A stretch of DNA of 64,000 nucleotides, from IMG/VR virus record IMGVR_UViG_3300046542_000227, positions 186,001 to 250,000 of that record. One strand, 5' to 3'. This DNA is from a virus. The position numbers were made by a program, and so were the translations under genes. Below, piece by piece: positions 61,207 to 64,000 of this stretch. A model generated the notes under the pieces. It searched no databases, was not told the DNA's origin, and worked only from the letters and a program-made list of their open reading frames with translations. The stretch's first letter is position 1. Each line of letters opens with the position of its first letter.

Positions 61207-61605
61207 ATGATGCGTAACCACCCTACACTCCCGCTGTCCTCTGGCGATACCCTGATTGCTAAAGCTGAGATGGCATGCAGCTTTGCAGCACTCGGTGAAG
61301 GTAACTGGTCTGAATGGCGTTTCGGTGACCACGTTGGTCTGTGCTATGCAACCGACACCTACTGCGTATTCTTCAACGCTAACGGTCAAGCGTTCACTGG
61401 TAGCTTCAGTGTGTTTGCCGACAGCAAATGGAAAGCTAAGTTCATGGACTTGGCCACCCGGATGCACTACAGGCAACTGGACCTCATGCCCCTGTTCGAA
61501 TGCATGAACCAGTTGACGATTATCGAGGGTAGCTGTAAACTCGATGACGCTGTACTGGATACCTTCCGTAACGAACTCATTGATCACATCAAAGGAATGC
61601 AATAA
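61207..61605 (+). CDS. Hypothetical protein
   Basis: A 132-residue protein with several Cys and aromatic residues and no recognised motif. I start at ATG 61207 with GAGG 6 bases upstream; ATG 61195 and 61210 are in frame too. TTTTATATCTAAC just upstream (61174-61186) is a loose relative of the TATAT box. Directly followed by a membrane protein gene. Confidence 0.58.
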   Translation: MMRNHPTLPLSSGDTLIAKAEMACSFAALGEGNWSEWRFGDHVGLCYATDTYCVFFNANGQAFTGSFSVFADSKWKAKFMDLATRMHYRQLDLMPLFECMNQLTIIEGSCKLDDAVLDTFRNELIDHIKGMQ

Positions 61606-61935
61606 ATGAACTGGTACGCAATCATGCTGTTTATGTTGTTCTCGCCAATCGGCTGGATCATCTGCGGTGTGCTGTTGGCAATCTTTATCTTCGCCAACCT
61701 GAAGTTCAACATGGCTGTCAATGTCTCACGCCGGATCCTGCAGCCTATCGATCCCGATGATCCACATCCAGCAGACACCATGGCCTTCATGCGCAAACAT
61801 CTGGAAGACAGTGGTATCAACCGGAACAAGCGGTTCTGGTTTACCATCCTCGCTACATCGGGCATTGCCCTGATCGTGGTGCTGGGTTTCCCAATGCTCT
61901 GCACATTCACTAGCTTCACCACCTACTGCCCTTAA
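61606..61935 (+). CDS. Small two-pass membrane protein
   Basis: A 109-residue protein starting right after the previous stop, with AAAGGA ~10 bases upstream. Two membrane segments (about residues 4-30 and 80-103) flank a polar ~45-residue loop with DPDDPHP. No family recognised; holin and superinfection-type roles cannot be told apart by sequence. Confidence 0.62.
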   Translation: MNWYAIMLFMLFSPIGWIICGVLLAIFIFANLKFNMAVNVSRRILQPIDPDDPHPADTMAFMRKHLEDSGINRNKRFWFTILATSGIALIVVLGFPMLCTFTSFTTYCP

Positions 61936-61939
61936 CGAC

Positions 61940-61985
61940 ATAAAGCCCCCTCCCACTCGGGAGGGGCCTATGCCGCTTTTTTCTT
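61940..61985. terminator. Convergent terminator with CATAAAG/CTATGCCG arms
   Basis: GCCCCCTCCC/GGGAGGGGC stem (one bulged C, centred on ~61957) between ACGACATAAA and CTATGCCGCTTTTTTC. It faces the minus gene ending at 61987. Confidence 0.86.
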
Positions 61986-61986
61986 T

Positions 61987-63045
61987 TTACTTCTGCAGGA
62001 CTTGTTCCAGGTAAACAATCAACGCCTCACCCAGACCACTCATGCGTTCCACGAGGTTGGTCAGGAAGTAGCTGTTGTTGGCCTCGAAGATCTCCATCGC
62101 CCAGTTGGAGTTCGACAACTCAGTGTCGACCTGGTCGTAGTCGTAGTAACCACGAATCGGTGGATCAGTGAAGTCGAAACCATAGGCGTAGTCATCGCTG
62201 TAGATCTCGATGGCCGCAAACGTCTCACACAGAGCCCGCAGCTCTTTAACGATTGCGGTCAGCTCTGCCTTCGATGGGAACGGCAGGGTAACTTCAGTGC
62301 TACTGTCGATCTGGGCAGGGAGATAGCTGAACTCCCCTTTACCGGTCGATGCGCTCTTGTCGAGGAATGGTTGCTTACCCCAACCCATGAACACATGAGA
62401 CACTTCAGTCCACTTACCAGCCAGCCCGTCAGTTTGCTTGGCATTGATCGACTTGATCAGCGCAGCGAACTCGTCAGGCTTGTCATCATTACCCATGAAC
62501 GGTTTGAATGCATTGTCAATACTAGCCATGAACCTGGCTTGATTGTCGAGTTCAGGCTTGGCCTTACTGAAGACACCTTTATAGTTAACGGTGTCAGCTT
62601 TGATCTGAGCAGCCAAAGCACCTTGGCCTTTGAAGAATGGGGCGTAACGCTTAGCGATCGTTACAGAGCCTTCACGGTCCTCGTAGGCGGCCAGCAGTCC
62701 TTCGACCTCGGAGTCCAGCCAGTTAAGGCGCTGCCAGAATGGTACGTCTTCTTTCTTGGACACGGCTTCCTTGGTTTTACCCGTGAGGAAGTTCTTGATC
62801 GCCGACAGCAAACCTTCCATCGAGACGACACGCTTGTTCAGGTCTTCGCCTTGTTGGTAGTCTTCTACCGACACCATCGAAGAGAACCCGCCGAGGATAT
62901 TGTCAGCGACAGCATTGAAGCGTACGATCTCAGCGTACTGCTCCAGACCCAGACCACGACGACGCAGGCGATAACCTACGGTCAGGTGTTTTTGAAGACG
63001 ACTCAGCTGGTCTTTAGCCAGAGCCACTTCTGCAGATTGTTTCAT
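61987..63045 (-). CDS. Possible inner-head-type protein with S-x-E sites
   Basis: A 352-residue protein. Start is the ATG complementary to 63043-63045, with TAGGAG before it; the longer frame to 63093 would enter a terminator. A short basic/helical N-terminus is followed by MVSVED (S59-V-E61) and VVSMEG (S75-M-E77), then LLSAIKNFLTGKTKE. This matches the pattern of an S-x-E site directly ahead of a basic helix in the inner-head paralogues. The leader is shorter and not acidic, so membership is less sure. Confidence 0.55.
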   Translation of the reverse strand: MKQSAEVALAKDQLSRLQKHLTVGYRLRRRGLGLEQYAEIVRFNAVADNILGGFSSMVSVEDYQQGEDLNKRVVSMEGLLSAIKNFLTGKTKEAVSKKEDVPFWQRLNWLDSEVEGLLAAYEDREGSVTIAKRYAPFFKGQGALAAQIKADTVNYKGVFSKAKPELDNQARFMASIDNAFKPFMGNDDKPDEFAALIKSINAKQTDGLAGKWTEVSHVFMGWGKQPFLDKSASTGKGEFSYLPAQIDSSTEVTLPFPSKAELTAIVKELRALCETFAAIEIYSDDYAYGFDFTDPPIRGYYDYDQVDTELSNSNWAMEIFEANNSYFLTNLVERMSGLGEALIVYLEQVLQK

Positions 63046-63092
63046 AGCCACTCCTAGTGTATACCGATTTACATACGATTGATGGCATAGCA

Positions 63093-63122
63093 CCCGCCCG
63101 GTTAGGGGCGGGCTTTATGCCG
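63093..63122. terminator. Hairpin with GGCATA/TTTATGCCG arms
   Basis: Stem CCCGCCC/GGGCGGG (63093-63099 with 63106-63112) lies between GATGGCATAG and CTTTATGCCG. It sits between two minus-strand genes. The T-rich side faces the + strand, so its use on the minus strand is uncertain. Confidence 0.65.
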
Positions 63123-63123
63123 C

Positions 63124-63444
63124 TTAACGGAAGTCCGCAAAGATGACTGTAGGACCAACCGCTTCATAACGTACGTAGCTGTGCGCCGCCGTCATGATCG
63201 GTTGCATGATGATGAAGAACAACAAACCACAGTGCTGAGACAACCAGCGCTCAATACACTCGATCTCTTTAACCACCATTCCACTGTACTGCAGTTCGAA
63301 CTGCAACTTGGCTTCCTGGAAGAACGTCGGCATGTTGTCTTGCTTAATGTAGACGTACACAGGTTTCCGTAGATCACGGTGACGCTTCTGATGATCCAGA
63401 TGCGCCAGTAACTCCTTTACAAACGATTCGTACGGTCTTGTCAT
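63124..63444 (-). CDS. Hypothetical protein
   Basis: A 106-residue protein, basic at the N-terminus (HLDHQKRHRDLRK), with a hydrophobic stretch near residues 72-85 (GLLFFIIMQPIM). Its start abuts the stop of the upstream helicase gene, so they are co-translated. No family recognised. Confidence 0.58.
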   Translation of the reverse strand: MTRPYESFVKELLAHLDHQKRHRDLRKPVYVYIKQDNMPTFFQEAKLQFELQYSGMVVKEIECIERWLSQHCGLLFFIIMQPIMTAAHSYVRYEAVGPTVIFADFR

Positions 63445-64000
63445 TTAAGCTGCTTCCCACCATGGTGATTCATCATCGGAACCCATACGTCCGCCGCCAG
63501 GCATGGCCACACTGCGATCTTCACCATCGACGTCCCAAGGGATAGTACCGATGATTTCAAATGGCAGTACGCAATACTGATCTTTCTCGGACGTTACGGT
63601 GTTACGGTGCTTACCACGAGCAATAGTCAAGTACGCTTTGCCATTAACGCGTACGATGTGGATCATGATTTCCAGATCCGGTTCTTGGCCCAGACGACGA
63701 CAGCCGTCATAGTAACCTTTGTTGGCAATGTTGCGGACAAAGTCATCTACGTTCTCACGGGTCATTTGCAGCGCATCAGACGACAGCTGATGTGGCGACA
63801 GGAACGTGATACCGCGAGGTGAGGTGTAGTTACGGATACGACGGAACAACAGACGAATATCGTCACCGGCTACCTTGGCTTCCAAACCAGTCTTCGGCAA
63901 CATGTTCAGGTAGTCGACAATCAACATCTGGATTTCGTAGCCTTCAGCGATCAGGCCATCCAGGTGAGTAGTCAACGACGCAGCAGAGAATTCGGTTGGA
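63445..64000 (-). CDS. DnaB-like replicative helicase, C-terminal part (5' end beyond window)
   Basis: The frame is open to the window edge (~184 codons seen; the TTG near 63975 is internal), so the N-terminal part with Walker A lies outside. IQMLIVDYLNML (Walker B region of RecA-fold DnaB helicases, VVDYLNL/QLI), FLSPHQLSSDA (the S.Q sensor-like motif) and the AYLTIARGKHRNT block near the end (K.R.G-type arginine-finger region) fit the DnaB/gp41 family. The C-terminus is Gly/Asp-rich and ends in a Trp pair. It likely unwinds DNA at the phage fork. Confidence 0.75.
   Translation of the reverse strand, partial: PTEFSAASLTTHLDGLIAEGYEIQMLIVDYLNMLPKTGLEAKVAGDDIRLLFRRIRNYTSPRGITFLSPHQLSSDALQMTRENVDDFVRNIANKGYYDGCRRLGQEPDLEIMIHIVRVNGKAYLTIARGKHRNTVTSEKDQYCVLPFEIIGTIPWDVDGEDRSVAMPGGGRMGSDDESPWWEAA

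Noticed and set aside
1-64000. tRNA genes, CRISPR arrays, insertion sequences, homing endonucleases
   Set aside because: No cloverleaf with a TTCGANNC arm, no regularly spaced repeats, no transposase or LAGLIDADG/HNH signatures seen by eye; a tool search would be decisive.

Overview
The window is a piece of a phiKZ-like jumbo phage genome (a nucleus-forming-type myophage of a Gram-negative host, perhaps Pseudomonas; the host cannot be fixed from sequence). Three things support this. Multisubunit RNA polymerase genes are split in the way known only from this group. There is a run of paralogous inner-head ('inner body') proteins carrying the S-x-E maturation motif. Coding is dense, with many overlapping or 4-base start/stop junctions and hairpin terminators, and no tRNA or bacterial housekeeping genes. 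Both window edges cut through genes.

Layout. 1-8.0 kb (+): a virion-type protein, the virion RNAP beta-prime N-terminal part (NADFDGD), its small partner, an exported TAXI-type periplasmic binding protein, several hypotheticals, and an SbcD/Mre11-like nuclease. 8.0-19.7 kb (+): a glycine-rich SSB-like protein, three large unassigned (virion-type) proteins, RNAP beta C-terminal part, RNAP beta-prime C-terminal part, and an SF2 helicase, with one short antisense gene at 13.5 kb. 19.7-27.4 kb: small hypotheticals; a minus-strand pair whose 3' gene continues in the -1 frame; then a second, non-virion-type beta-prime C-terminal part. 27.5-32.7 kb (+): three related receptor/fibre-like proteins built from two module types (a ~200-residue module and kelch propellers). 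32.7-36.0 kb (-): a hypothetical, a MazG-like protein, and a B-family DNA polymerase that stops after motif A and has a dnaX-type A AAA AAG slippery site leading into a conserved-looking 139-codon extension. 36.1-51.5 kb: a HExxH metalloprotease, a Gp49-like protein, the inner-head paralogue family, and a long minus-strand baseplate-like gene. 51.6-57.1 kb (+): a tail/baseplate-like block. 57.1-61.9 kb (+): an accessory block of twelve short genes, including a DarG-like macro domain, an Arc-like ribbon-helix-helix protein and several small membrane proteins. 61.9-64 kb (-): a further S-x-E protein, a hypothetical, and the C-terminal end of a DnaB-like helicase.

The genes together cover phage transcription (two polymerases), replication/recombination (DNAP, helicases, SSB-like, SbcD-like), head contents, tail/baseplate/fibres, and a host-interaction block. 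The strongest points for follow-up are the two candidate -1 frameshift fusions, the macro-domain protein as a possible anti-DarTG factor, the exported TAXI protein, the modular kelch fibres, a repeated TATAT promoter-like box, and a family of look-alike terminators with CGGCATAAA/TTTATGCCG arms. All functional calls come from reading motifs by eye; no database search was run.
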